From the NCBI GenBank assembly GCA_910586095.1, contig CAJUHQ010000030.1, forward strand, positions 8,552 to 30,764: a stretch of 22,213 nucleotides of DNA, in the 5' to 3' direction. The stretch is from an uncultured Lachnospiraceae bacterium (lineage in GTDB: Bacteria > Bacillota > Clostridia > Lachnospirales > Lachnospiraceae). Under the pieces are notes generated by a model. It was not told the origin of the DNA and made no database searches. It saw nothing but the letters and a program-made list of their open reading frames with translations. Below are positions 7,064 through 15,183 of this stretch, one piece after another (position 1 is the first letter of the stretch; each line of letters starts with the position of its first letter). A program made the translations under genes and the position numbers.

Positions 7064-7903
7064 TTATCCTTTTAATCCTGTGGAAGCTACTCCTTCCACA
7101 AAATATTTCTGTAAACATAAGAACACAATCAATACTGGAATCAAGGACAATACAGAGCCAGCCATAATCAGACCATAGTCCGATGAATATTGACTGATAA
7201 ACATTTTTAATCCGAGCTGAATCGTCTTTTTGTCTTGAGATTTTAGGTAGATCAACGGTCCTAAATAGTCATTCCATGTATTGACAAATGTAAAAATAGT
7301 CAATGTTGACAATGCTGGTTTTGACAATGGCAACATGATTCGCGCATAAATTGTATATTCATTCATGCCATCGATTCGTGCCGCTTCACACAAATCATCG
7401 GGAATCCCTTCATAGAACTGTTTCATCATAAAGACACCAAATGCAGAGAACGCCTGCAAACAAATAATGGCAAGCAGCTTATCATTAAGTCCCATTTTTC
7501 GCATCATAATAAACTGAGGTACCATATAAACCTGCCACGGCATGGCAATAGTTGCAATGTATGCTAAAAACAGTCCATTTTTATGACGAAAATGCAACTT
7601 TGCAAAAGAGTAAGCAGCAAAGCTACTAGTCAGCAACTGCAAAAAGGTAACTACCAATGTCAAATATACTGTGTTTGCCACAAACTTACCAAACGGAATC
7701 TTAGTCCAGATATCCTGGTAATTGCTAATTTTAGGTTTTTCTGGAATCCAAACAAATGGATTCATCTGGAACACTTCTCTATCACTTTTAATTGAAGCGG
7801 ACAACATCCATAGAAACGGAATAATCATAATCAATGCCAACACGATCAATATTACATATACAATCACTTTGCCAATAACGGCTTTTTTATGTGCTGATTT
7901 CAT
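7064..7903 (-). CDS. Carbohydrate ABC transporter permease, MalG/UgpE type
   Basis: 279 residues with about six membrane helices; the first is near residues 11-33. The cytoplasmic EAA loop CEAARIDGMNEYTIYARIM (about 172-190), followed by LPLSKPAL, is the ATPase-docking motif of binding-protein-dependent permeases. The LKSQDKKTIQLGL region is characteristic of the MalG/UgpE branch. I start at ATG 7903, 4 bp after the stop of the other permease gene. The frame can extend to a GTG at 7936, overlapping the other gene, but the family normally begins near KKAVIGKV. It forms the heterodimeric pore with the product of the preceding gene. No ATPase gene is present, so a shared MsmX-type ATPase elsewhere is expected. 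Confidence 0.92.
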   Translation of the reverse strand: MKSAHKKAVIGKVIVYVILIVLALIMIIPFLWMLSASIKSDREVFQMNPFVWIPEKPKISNYQDIWTKIPFGKFVANTVYLTLVVTFLQLLTSSFAAYSFAKLHFRHKNGLFLAYIATIAMPWQVYMVPQFIMMRKMGLNDKLLAIICLQAFSAFGVFMMKQFYEGIPDDLCEAARIDGMNEYTIYARIMLPLSKPALSTLTIFTFVNTWNDYLGPLIYLKSQDKKTIQLGLKMFISQYSSDYGLIMAGSVLSLIPVLIVFLCLQKYFVEGVASTGLKG

Positions 7904-7907
7904 TTTT

Positions 7908-8972
7908 CTATGCCTGCTCCTTTCTCGCCTGTCCACGGAACTGTATAATTGTCACTGCAAGAACCATGACAAACAATACCATTGCCACTGCGCTAGAGTA
8001 TCCCAAATCCCAGTCAATAAATGCTTTCTGATAAATATAGTATACTAGTACGGTCGCAGATGTCGTCAACTCTCCACTTCCTCCACCGGCTAACATAACA
8101 GCAACATCATACACCTTGAAGCAATTGATGGTGAGCATAACCACCACAAAAAAAGTTGTGGAACTTAGTTGTGGCCAAGTCACATATCGAAACTTCTGCC
8201 ATGTATTTGCTCCATCTAAACCAGCAGCCTCGTACAACTCTGCGGAGATTCCCTGAAGCCCTGCTAGATAAATTACCATATAGTAGCCCATAAATTTCCA
8301 CACACTAAATAAAATCATAGACAACAGTACTAAGCTTCCTGTAAACCATTGTGGAAGATTTTCTTGTGGCGTATTAAAGACATTATACAAAATATTATTG
8401 ATGGGCCCCTTTGATGGATGGAATAGCATCTTCCATACTGCTGTGATTGCTACTAGAGAGGCTACATATGGGAAAAAGGATAAGGTTCTAAAAATTCCCC
8501 TTCCTATTACTTTCTGATTGAGTATGATTGCAAGTGCTAGCGATGCAATCATGGTAAGTGGCACTGTACCAATACAATAAATAATGGTATTCTTTAGGGC
8601 CGCCTTAAAAAACACATCATCTGTCAGCTTTGTAAAATTAGTAAAACCTGCCCATTTTATAGGATTGCTGCCATCCCAATTCATAAATGCCAATGCAAAG
8701 GCAAATACAATAGGAATGAGGGTAAATACACAAAACCCTATAAAATTAGGAGCTATAAAGGAATATGCCACCAAGTCTCTTTTGGTTTCACGACTTAATA
8801 GTTTGCCTGACTTGATCGTATCAATTTTTCTATTACATTCTCCAATCTTTGCAATCATTTTACGTTTCTTTTTGATATCCGTCTCTGTCCTGACAGACGC
8901 GATTAGTGCAGTCAATTCAGTCTGCAAGGAATCGATTTTTGCTGCCTTTTGGGCTTCATCCATTTTTGGCAT
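7908..8972 (-). CDS. Carbohydrate ABC transporter permease, MalF/UgpA type, with N-terminal extension
   Basis: 354 residues, longer than the usual 290-310. Residues 1-65 are a charged Lys/Glu-rich segment (KIDSLQTELTAL, KKKRKMIAKIGE) likely to form a cytoplasmic coiled coil before the first membrane helix at about 75-98. The EAA loop is YEAAGLDGANTWQKFRYV (about 247-264). ATG 8972 is chosen because AAGGAG lies 7 nt upstream; an ATG at 8996 in the same frame has no SD. It is co-transcribed with the MalG-type gene (4-bp gap) and follows the binding-protein gene after a 320-bp gap that holds a terminator and repeat B. The substrate is unknown, probably an oligosaccharide. Confidence 0.92.
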   Translation of the reverse strand: MPKMDEAQKAAKIDSLQTELTALIASVRTETDIKKKRKMIAKIGECNRKIDTIKSGKLLSRETKRDLVAYSFIAPNFIGFCVFTLIPIVFAFALAFMNWDGSNPIKWAGFTNFTKLTDDVFFKAALKNTIIYCIGTVPLTMIASLALAIILNQKVIGRGIFRTLSFFPYVASLVAITAVWKMLFHPSKGPINNILYNVFNTPQENLPQWFTGSLVLLSMILFSVWKFMGYYMVIYLAGLQGISAELYEAAGLDGANTWQKFRYVTWPQLSSTTFFVVVMLTINCFKVYDVAVMLAGGGSGELTTSATVLVYYIYQKAFIDWDLGYSSAVAMVLFVMVLAVTIIQFRGQARKEQA

Positions 8973-9049
8973 GAGAATTCTCCTTCCTGAAATCATTTAC
9001 ACAGGGATACCTGTCCAGCCAAAACGATAGAACTATCACTTTCTTAGTG

Positions 9050-9198
9050 TTTTACTATAAAAGTCTCGCTCTTCAATCAGGACTGCGCACTTGCTGCGCT
9101 GTCCGTACGCGCCATGCAGCTTGCTGCATGTGTGCATCTAGTTTCTAAACGCCCACTTTTATTGATGGTGATGCAGGTATGTCTGCATGGGCGTTTAG
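9050..9198 (-). repeat. Dispersed multi-hairpin repeat, copy B
   Basis: Inverted copy of 2531-2680. Read on the minus strand it starts CTAAACGCCC (9198) and ends at TTTTAC/GTAAAA (9050). Its central hairpin CATGCAGC-AA-GCTGCATG is perfect, while in copy A it carries two mismatches. It lies between the binding-protein and permease genes, and its edge meets the T tract of the binding-protein terminator. Confidence 0.88.
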
Positions 9199-9229
9199 GA
9201 AAAATAAGGGACCGTATCACACGATCCCT
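9199..9229 (-). terminator. Internal terminator after the binding-protein gene
   Basis: On the minus strand AGGGATCGT (9229-9221), loop GTGAT, ACGGTCCCT (9215-9207) form a 9-bp stem with one G-U pair, followed by TATTTTT. It lies 63 bp after the binding-protein stop. Partial read-through would give more binding protein than permease, as is common for these importers. Confidence 0.72.
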
Positions 9230-9291
9230 ACTTCTATTTGAACAGAAGAACCATGCGCAAAGCGTGTTATCTACTGTCTTTCAATTTCTTA

Positions 9292-10707
9292 TCATTCTGC
9301 CAAAACTTTGGATACCTCTGTATTCATTGACTCAATGCCTTCATCAACTGTCATCGTTCCCTCCATAATGCTTCCATGATAAGAATCTAAGATCGAATTG
9401 ATTTCAGACACATTAGGAGCATAAGGTACTTCCAAATACAAATTAGATACATTCAAAGCCTCTTTGCTCGCATCATCTGTTGGGAAACCTTCAAGGCCTG
9501 TGATTAACCCCATAACCTCGTCTGTCATAATAGCAGGGAAATTGCCACTTGAAGCCATAACTGCTGCTCCTTCTTCACCACTTACCCACTTTACGAATTC
9601 CCATGCTGCATCTGGTGTATCAGTTGCACTTGTCACTGCAAGTCCTGTGATTGTACCCAATGTAGAACCAGGCTCTACTCCTTCTGCATGAGGATACTTC
9701 ACAATGCCCCAATTACCACAAAGATCTGAATCATACTCTCCTGTCTGCAAGTTGGTAATCATAGTTGCAATAAACCAAGATCCCATATTTACCATAGCGA
9801 CATCGCCACCTGAGAATGCTGCTGAATAATGCAAACCTTCTGTCTTTAGATCTGTGTATTTTCTACATACTCCATCTGCTTCCTGTCCTAGAACCATCTC
9901 ATAATAAGGCTTAAAGAAAGAATATTCTCCATCTAAAATTGAGTGTTCTCCATCCAAAACGCCGAACAATTGTACTGCACTTCTCCATGTATGATAATGT
10001 GCACCATACACCTGTGACCCAAAAGTAGTATCTGTCATCTGTCTTGCTAGTGCATCATACTCCTCAAATGTCATGTCATTTGTCGGATATGCAACACTCG
10101 CTGCATCAAACAAATCCTTATTGTAGAACAGTACCCAGAAATCGTTTCTAAATGGCAACTCATAAAGTTTTCCATCTACTAACACCTGATCGGTAGCTCC
10201 CGCATACTGGCTTAAATCAATGCCGTCTGCGCTTATGTAATCATCCAATGGAACAATGGCATTTTTCTGAACCAATGTCGCATATCCTGGTACGTCCTTG
10301 ATCGTTACAACGTCAAAATCAGAACCATCACCAGACAACTCCGTTGCTAAAACAGTCATATAATCAGTGGAGCCTAAATCTACCATCTCAATTGTCACAC
10401 CTGGATGAGCTGTCTCATATGCTTGCTTGATATCTCCCCAATACTGCGTTGTCTCCTGATCCCAGATTGCCCACTTTAGAGTCACTTCCTCTGCACTGCC
10501 ACTATTGTCTGCGTCAGCATCTTTAGAATTGTCGGCTGATTCTGTTGGCTGGCTAGCAGTATCATTGGATGTGGTCTGATTCGTAGTATCTGTAGTAGTA
10601 CCTGTAGCAGTGCTGTTATCTGCGGAATTATCTTTACCACCACATCCCACAAGCAATGTAGCCAACATTGCCGATGTCAACAACACACTTAAAACTTTCT
10701 TTTTCAT
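9292..10707 (-). CDS. Extracellular sugar-binding lipoprotein of an ABC importer
   Basis: 471 residues. A Lys-rich start and hydrophobic core lead to the lipobox LVGC with lipidated C22. A low-complexity Ser/Thr/Asp/Asn linker follows to about residue 70, then a solute-binding domain of the family-1 type (LKWAIWDQET; AYETAHPGVTIEMVDLGS; LPFRNDFWVLFYNKDLFD; AAWEFVKWVSGEEGAAVMA). It captures a sugar outside the membrane and passes it to the two permeases. AGGAGG 8 nt before the ATG supports the start. The gene is divergent from the YesM-type kinase gene, which suggests control by that system. The substrate cannot be read from the sequence; no glycoside hydrolase is nearby. Confidence 0.95.
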   Translation of the reverse strand: MKKKVLSVLLTSAMLATLLVGCGGKDNSADNSTATGTTTDTTNQTTSNDTASQPTESADNSKDADADNSGSAEEVTLKWAIWDQETTQYWGDIKQAYETAHPGVTIEMVDLGSTDYMTVLATELSGDGSDFDVVTIKDVPGYATLVQKNAIVPLDDYISADGIDLSQYAGATDQVLVDGKLYELPFRNDFWVLFYNKDLFDAASVAYPTNDMTFEEYDALARQMTDTTFGSQVYGAHYHTWRSAVQLFGVLDGEHSILDGEYSFFKPYYEMVLGQEADGVCRKYTDLKTEGLHYSAAFSGGDVAMVNMGSWFIATMITNLQTGEYDSDLCGNWGIVKYPHAEGVEPGSTLGTITGLAVTSATDTPDAAWEFVKWVSGEEGAAVMASSGNFPAIMTDEVMGLITGLEGFPTDDASKEALNVSNLYLEVPYAPNVSEINSILDSYHGSIMEGTMTVDEGIESMNTEVSKVLAE

Positions 10708-11090
10708 TTTTATTTCCTCCTATCTCTCAGGTTTTGTATACTCTGCACAATTGCAACTGTGTTTTACCTAAGTGATCTAAGTATACTGTTTTTTATCAAT
10801 AATATGAATGGAATAAATTATATTTTATTTATAATTTATTCATAAATTTATATAGAATTTTTATGCGTTTTTTCTGTCCATGCATTATTTTATACAGAAT
10901 ATGTAATTTTTTAATGGATTACAATTTTTTCCACATCACTCTTAAAATATGATATACTATGATATACTAGCGTGTCATTGTCTTACTATTCAGACAGGAC
11001 ATTTTGCCAAAAGTTGAGACAGACACTACGCTAATACTTAAATAGACATAAAAATAACAGCCACCACAACCGTCTATGAGGAAACAGCTT
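10708..11090. promoter_or_regulatory. Divergent control region between importer and YesMN genes
   Basis: This AT-rich stretch of about 380 bp holds both promoters. For the importer (minus strand), TTCATA (10803-10808), 17 bp and TATACT (10780-10785) are the best pair. For the kinase, a 10-bp tandem TATGATATAC (10948-10957, 10958-10967) provides two TATACT-like -10 boxes, but no clear -35. No obvious AraC-type inverted or direct site could be fixed by eye. Confidence 0.4.
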
Positions 11091-12905
11091 ATGAAACACA
11101 TCTATGAGTTTGGCAACATTCAAAAAAGAATACTGATTGTCACCTTATCTTGTATAGTAGGCATGTGTTTGATTGTTAGCAGTGCCAGCTATTATATTTT
11201 TCACAATTATCTACAGCAAAATATGATTCACTCCACACAAATCAACTTACAACTGCTGTCAGACACCATTGACAGTAGTATCAATGACGTTTATCGCATG
11301 GTACTATTTTGCCAGACCAACTCTGAGATTGCTACCTACATAAAAAATAATCCCACTCCTGATTCTAGACTTGCTGTGACCACATATGACCGAATGATAG
11401 AAGAATACAATAATAATCCACATAAGACCTATATACCTAGAGTTGCCGTTATCACAAAAGATCATTTTCTACAAATCTGTGATGCTGCTTATTCCACCAC
11501 GGCGGATCTAGCCGAAATAGTTCCTACTCTTCCTTACTTTGACAGCTTGTTGTCAAACTCCAGTTACAATTTTTCGATCGGACTAATTGCTGATCCTTTT
11601 CGCAAAAATAGAATAGTAATTCCTATTATTCGTCCTATTACCTACAAATATACCTCTGTGCAAGGCGGCTATCTGTTTCTAGAAGTTTCTAGCGACTTGT
11701 TTACTGCACCACTATCTAAGTATTCTCATGCCGAAGATAGTAATATTTATTTAACCATGAGTGACCATAACTATATTCTAAATAATGGTACATTTATGGA
11801 AATATCCGCCTCCTATGAAATAACAGACACCTTGACGGATGCTAGTCTTCACACAGACACTTCTATTGTACAGATTAAAGATAATGATGGAAAAAAGCGC
11901 GTGATTGTCACCACCCCTTTAGACATACCAGACTGTTATCTTAGCCAAAGTATTTCCTCTCATGAATTTCAGACACAACAACGACTTTTTTTAGCGCTCT
12001 TATGTGGTATTCTCGTTGGTATCTTGGCTATTGGTATTTTATTGATTATCATTATGAACCAAATGATACATATCCCCGTTGCCAAACTGCGCAGCAAAAT
12101 ACAGCGCATTGCAGGTGGAGATTTTAGCAGAGACCCTAATATTGAATGGAATCACGAGCTAGGTGATATTGGCAGAGGGATTAATAACCTCTCCGAAAGT
12201 GTAACCTTGTTGATGAATAAGCGTATCAAAGATGAAAAGCAAAAAAGAGACTTAGAATATCAAATGCTCCAAAGTCAGATCAATCCACATTTTATCTACA
12301 ATACCTTAAATTCAATCAAGTGGATGGCCACTATCCAAGGTGCAACGGGTATATCGCAAATGTCTACTGCCCTGGCACGCCTTTTAAAAAGTATTTCAAA
12401 GGGAACTCAACTTTTGGTTCCCATACGCGAAGAACTGTCTCTCTTAGAAGATTATTTTACTATCCAAAATTATCGCTATGGAGGCACCATTACCTTTGAT
12501 ATTATTGTGGACCATGATGACATCTATGACAGCAAAATTATTAAATTTACCTTACAGCCTCTAGTTGAAAATGCTATTTTTCACGGAATAGAACCAAAAG
12601 GCAGCGTTGGAACCATTGTTCTCCACGCATACTATGAAACTGTCACCGAAGATGACATGTGCACAATCTGTATTGATGTCACAGACAATGGTGTTGGAAT
12701 GTCTTCTGAAAAAATGGCACAAGTACTCTCTATGCGTCAGGATACGCGTGCTGATTTTTTTCAGGAGATTGGTATTTGTAATGTACATCGCAGATTGCGA
12801 TATGAGTTTGGAGATCGCTATGGTATCACTATAAAAAGTACTGTTGGTGAATTTACTACAATGTCTATTCATATTCCCAAACAACAGATTACACAGGAAA
12901 CGTAA
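11091..12905 (+). CDS. YesM-type sensor histidine kinase
   Basis: 604 residues. Membrane helix 1 is at about 13-37, an extracellular dCache-like sensor spans about 40-290, helix 2 is at about 298-322, and a HAMP segment follows (IPVAKLRSKIQRIAGGDF). The His_kinase domain has QSQINPHFIYNTLNSIKW with H400. The ATP-binding domain has LQPLVENAIFHG (N494), DNGVGM (532-537) and the short G box EIGICNVHRRL. This is the LytS/YesM class that pairs with AraC-type response regulators. ATG 11091 follows GAGGA by 9 nt and is preferred over ATG 11076. It probably senses sugar or the loaded binding protein of the divergent importer. The regulator gene follows 187 bp later, unusually far for this pair, with a three-hairpin element in between. 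Confidence 0.93.
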   Translation: MKHIYEFGNIQKRILIVTLSCIVGMCLIVSSASYYIFHNYLQQNMIHSTQINLQLLSDTIDSSINDVYRMVLFCQTNSEIATYIKNNPTPDSRLAVTTYDRMIEEYNNNPHKTYIPRVAVITKDHFLQICDAAYSTTADLAEIVPTLPYFDSLLSNSSYNFSIGLIADPFRKNRIVIPIIRPITYKYTSVQGGYLFLEVSSDLFTAPLSKYSHAEDSNIYLTMSDHNYILNNGTFMEISASYEITDTLTDASLHTDTSIVQIKDNDGKKRVIVTTPLDIPDCYLSQSISSHEFQTQQRLFLALLCGILVGILAIGILLIIIMNQMIHIPVAKLRSKIQRIAGGDFSRDPNIEWNHELGDIGRGINNLSESVTLLMNKRIKDEKQKRDLEYQMLQSQINPHFIYNTLNSIKWMATIQGATGISQMSTALARLLKSISKGTQLLVPIREELSLLEDYFTIQNYRYGGTITFDIIVDHDDIYDSKIIKFTLQPLVENAIFHGIEPKGSVGTIVLHAYYETVTEDDMCTICIDVTDNGVGMSSEKMAQVLSMRQDTRADFFQEIGICNVHRRLRYEFGDRYGITIKSTVGEFTTMSIHIPKQQITQET

Positions 12906-12970
12906 TGCAAACATTGTTCGTAGTGCAATTTAATGCATCTATATTATTCACGGGTTGAGAAAGGAGCATG

Positions 12971-13092
12971 GTGTGAAAAATAGTTCTAAGGCAGCAAAAG
13001 ACACTGCCTAAGAACTATTCACACAGGAAAAACGCAAAAGACTGCGTTTTTCATTTCTATTTGAGCCGCCAAAGGCGGCGTGGGGGATTAAC
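12971..13092 (+). promoter_or_regulatory. Three-hairpin leader element E1 upstream of the AraC-type regulator
   Basis: Hairpin 1 (12971-13024): GTGTGAA...TAGTTCT...GGCAG pairs with CTGCC...AGAACTA...TTCACAC. Hairpin 2 (13027-13052): GAAAAACGC/GCGTTTTTC, terminator-like with five Ts. Hairpin 3 (13065-13079): GCCGCC-AAA-GGCGGC. A GGGGGA SD and the ATG at 13093 follow. The same order, middle hairpin, ATTTGAG linker and AAA loop occur at 22069-22205 on the other strand, with different but pairing arms in hairpins 1 and 3. The function is unknown: an RNA leader, an attenuator or a mobile palindromic repeat. Confidence 0.75.
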
Positions 13093-14694
13093 ATGTATAA
13101 GTTATTGATTGTTGATGATGAACTATTAGTACAAGTTGGTATTCAATCTATGCTCGACTGGTCAGAGCTTGGACTGACAGTCTGTGGTACTGCCACAAAT
13201 GGACAATCCGCTCTAAAAATAATTGATGAACACCTTCCCGATATCGTCGTCACAGATATTAAAATGCCTGTGATGGACGGATTAGAGCTTATCCGAATCT
13301 GTAGAGAGCGCTATGGTGACTCTAGACCTTATTTTATTATTCTCACCAGCTATGAAGATTTTCATATGGCCAAAGAAGCCTTGACCTATCAAGTTTCCGA
13401 TTACTTGATTAAACTAGAACTAACTCCTGAAAATTTACGTGAAACCATAGAAAAGGTTTTGCAAAAAATCCATCAAACCGAAATTCGCAAGCATAACACA
13501 GATGTGACTGTATACCCTTTTTACGACAAGTTTTTTATCAGTCTTTTACATGATCTTTTTGAGTCAGAAGAACAATTTATTCTACAAAGCAAAGATTTGA
13601 ACTTAAAGTTTGACTATGCTCAATACATCTGCTGTTATGGAGAAATTATTAGTGAACAAGCCGATACACTTCCTGTTCCTAAACAGTTGTCTTTATTTAC
13701 ATCTGCATTGCACACAATCAAAGAGCTTGTTGGTAAATATATGCCTTGTTATGCGCTCTCCCTAGATATACGACATTTTGCACTCATCTTTTGTTATGTA
13801 GAAAAACAACACGATTATTCCCACTCACAAATCCTTGATATTATAGACCATATCAATATGATGTTGCAAAACTATTACAACGTAACTTTATACTGTGGAA
13901 TCGGAACCCTAGTAGGCACACCATTTGCTATCAGTGACTCCTATCAGTACTCGCGTCAGTCTTTCCGCAACTGCAATCGCAATTGCCCTATTATTGCTTT
14001 TCAGGAAAATATCTCTTTAAATGGGTCCTTTCATAACTCCTTTAACATTAGTCTGTTCAAAAGTGATTTGTGTAAGGCTTTTGAAGAGTATGATGCTGCT
14101 ATTTTGTCAAAAACTATCACAGCAATCTGTGATCTTTTTTCAACACATCCTCAACATTATGTGCAGGCATTAGATGCATCCTGCAATATTCTCTATCTTG
14201 CTATCTCAATGTTACAGGATGGAGAAACCATTGTCTCTGATTTCTTTCAGGATACTCCAGACGGATATCGCTCAATCTACAGACAACCTTCTGTAGAACA
14301 TATTGTAACCTGGCTACATACTTTTGGTGAAAAGTTATCACAACTTTTTGAAAGCAAGCGTAAAGACTACAAAAATCATATTGTGATGAACGTAAAAAAA
14401 TACATCCATGACCATATTACACAACGTCTTTCTTTAAATGAAGTCGCCGCTGTCTTTGGTATTAGCCCCAATTATCTAAGTCAACTGTTTAGCAAATACA
14501 ATGATACTGGTTTTAGCGAATATATCAATATTTGTAAGGTCAACGAAAGCAAAAAACTACTAGAAGATGGGCGATATAAAGTCTACGAAACTGCTCAAAT
14601 GATGGGCTTTGAAAGTGCATTTTATTTTAGCAAGGTCTTTAAGAAAGTAGAAGGTATCTCCCCTACAGAATATATACATGGCAAATACACATAA
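13093..14694 (+). CDS. YesN-type response regulator with AraC DNA-binding domain
   Basis: 533 residues. The receiver (1-120) has DDE at 8-10, phospho-acceptor D55 in VTDIKMPVMDG, T85/S86 and K107. A long middle region (about 130-410) of low similarity is typical of YesN proteins. The C-terminal AraC domain (about 425-530) has the first helix-turn-helix LSLNEVAAVFGISPNYLSQL and a second around VYETAQMMGFESAFYFSKVF, ending FKKVEGISPTEY. It is phosphorylated by the YesM-type kinase and likely activates the divergent importer. GGGGGA just before the ATG is the SD, placed directly after hairpin 3 of element E1. Confidence 0.94.
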   Translation: MYKLLIVDDELLVQVGIQSMLDWSELGLTVCGTATNGQSALKIIDEHLPDIVVTDIKMPVMDGLELIRICRERYGDSRPYFIILTSYEDFHMAKEALTYQVSDYLIKLELTPENLRETIEKVLQKIHQTEIRKHNTDVTVYPFYDKFFISLLHDLFESEEQFILQSKDLNLKFDYAQYICCYGEIISEQADTLPVPKQLSLFTSALHTIKELVGKYMPCYALSLDIRHFALIFCYVEKQHDYSHSQILDIIDHINMMLQNYYNVTLYCGIGTLVGTPFAISDSYQYSRQSFRNCNRNCPIIAFQENISLNGSFHNSFNISLFKSDLCKAFEEYDAAILSKTITAICDLFSTHPQHYVQALDASCNILYLAISMLQDGETIVSDFFQDTPDGYRSIYRQPSVEHIVTWLHTFGEKLSQLFESKRKDYKNHIVMNVKKYIHDHITQRLSLNEVAAVFGISPNYLSQLFSKYNDTGFSEYINICKVNESKKLLEDGRYKVYETAQMMGFESAFYFSKVFKKVEGISPTEYIHGKYT

Positions 14695-15183
14695 TTTTTG
14701 GTTTCTAAACACATCCGCAAATAAATGCAGATGCTTTGATAATATTATGCATACAAAACGCAAAGAAGACATTGGATGCGTACTCTTGTTTGTGCTTTTG
14801 GCACTTTTACAATAAAAGAATATGTTTTTGGTATAGTATTGCCTTATCTGTTGTAGTATACTAATTACATAAGAACAATTTCCTCTGTCTACTTATTGTG
14901 TGACTTATTGATTTCCTTTTTATGGATTTTATGCACACATTTTGTATTTTGATAAATATGCAAGCTTATAGTAAACTCACATCATACTCAATCTGCCGTT
15001 TGACAAGCCGTATGGTCATCCTTACTATGAAAGTCGAAGACTTTCACATCACATACTCAATCTGCCGTTTGACGGGCTGTATGGATAACGCAAAAAGTTA
15101 GATCCAAAAATCAGAAATTTTTGAAAAATAAATCGATTCATGTAATTGTATTCGCATTGATAATTGCAGTGTCGATCTTGAAT
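14695..15183. other. Non-coding interval with a weak terminator and a direct repeat
   Basis: No gene is supported here. CATCCGCA/TGCAGATG (about 14711-14734), followed by a weakly T-rich CTTTGATAAT, could end the regulator transcript. The rest is AT-rich, and the two 33-bp repeats with a hairpin between them occupy 14983-15084. The frame of the MazF-like gene runs back to a TTG at 15121, but that part has no SD and encodes a hydrophobic stretch not expected of the family. Confidence 0.5.
14983..15084. repeat. 33-bp direct repeat flanking a small hairpin
   Basis: CATACTCAATCTGCCGTTTGAC continues to GTATGG in both 14983-15015 and 15052-15084, with three differences in the 3' half (AAGCCG versus GGGCTG). 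Each copy has CATAC/GTATG ends, and the second also pairs CCGT/ACGG inside. Between them, GAAAGTC-GAA-GACTTTC (15029-15045) is a perfect hairpin. Period 69 bp, two copies, no coding content. Confidence 0.82.

Noticed and set aside
8584..9030. 148-residue rightward frame antisense to the MalF-type permease
   Set aside because: The opposite strand encodes the permease's membrane helices and EAA-family features; the antisense frame has no recognisable motif.
9114..9368. Possible rightward protein across repeat B and the terminator
   Set aside because: It overlaps non-coding hairpins and the antisense end of the binding-protein gene; composition and lack of an SD mark it as chance.
12561..12914. 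117-residue frame antisense to the YesM-type kinase
   Set aside because: It is the shadow of the conserved ATP-binding domain of the kinase, which is clearly coding on the other strand.
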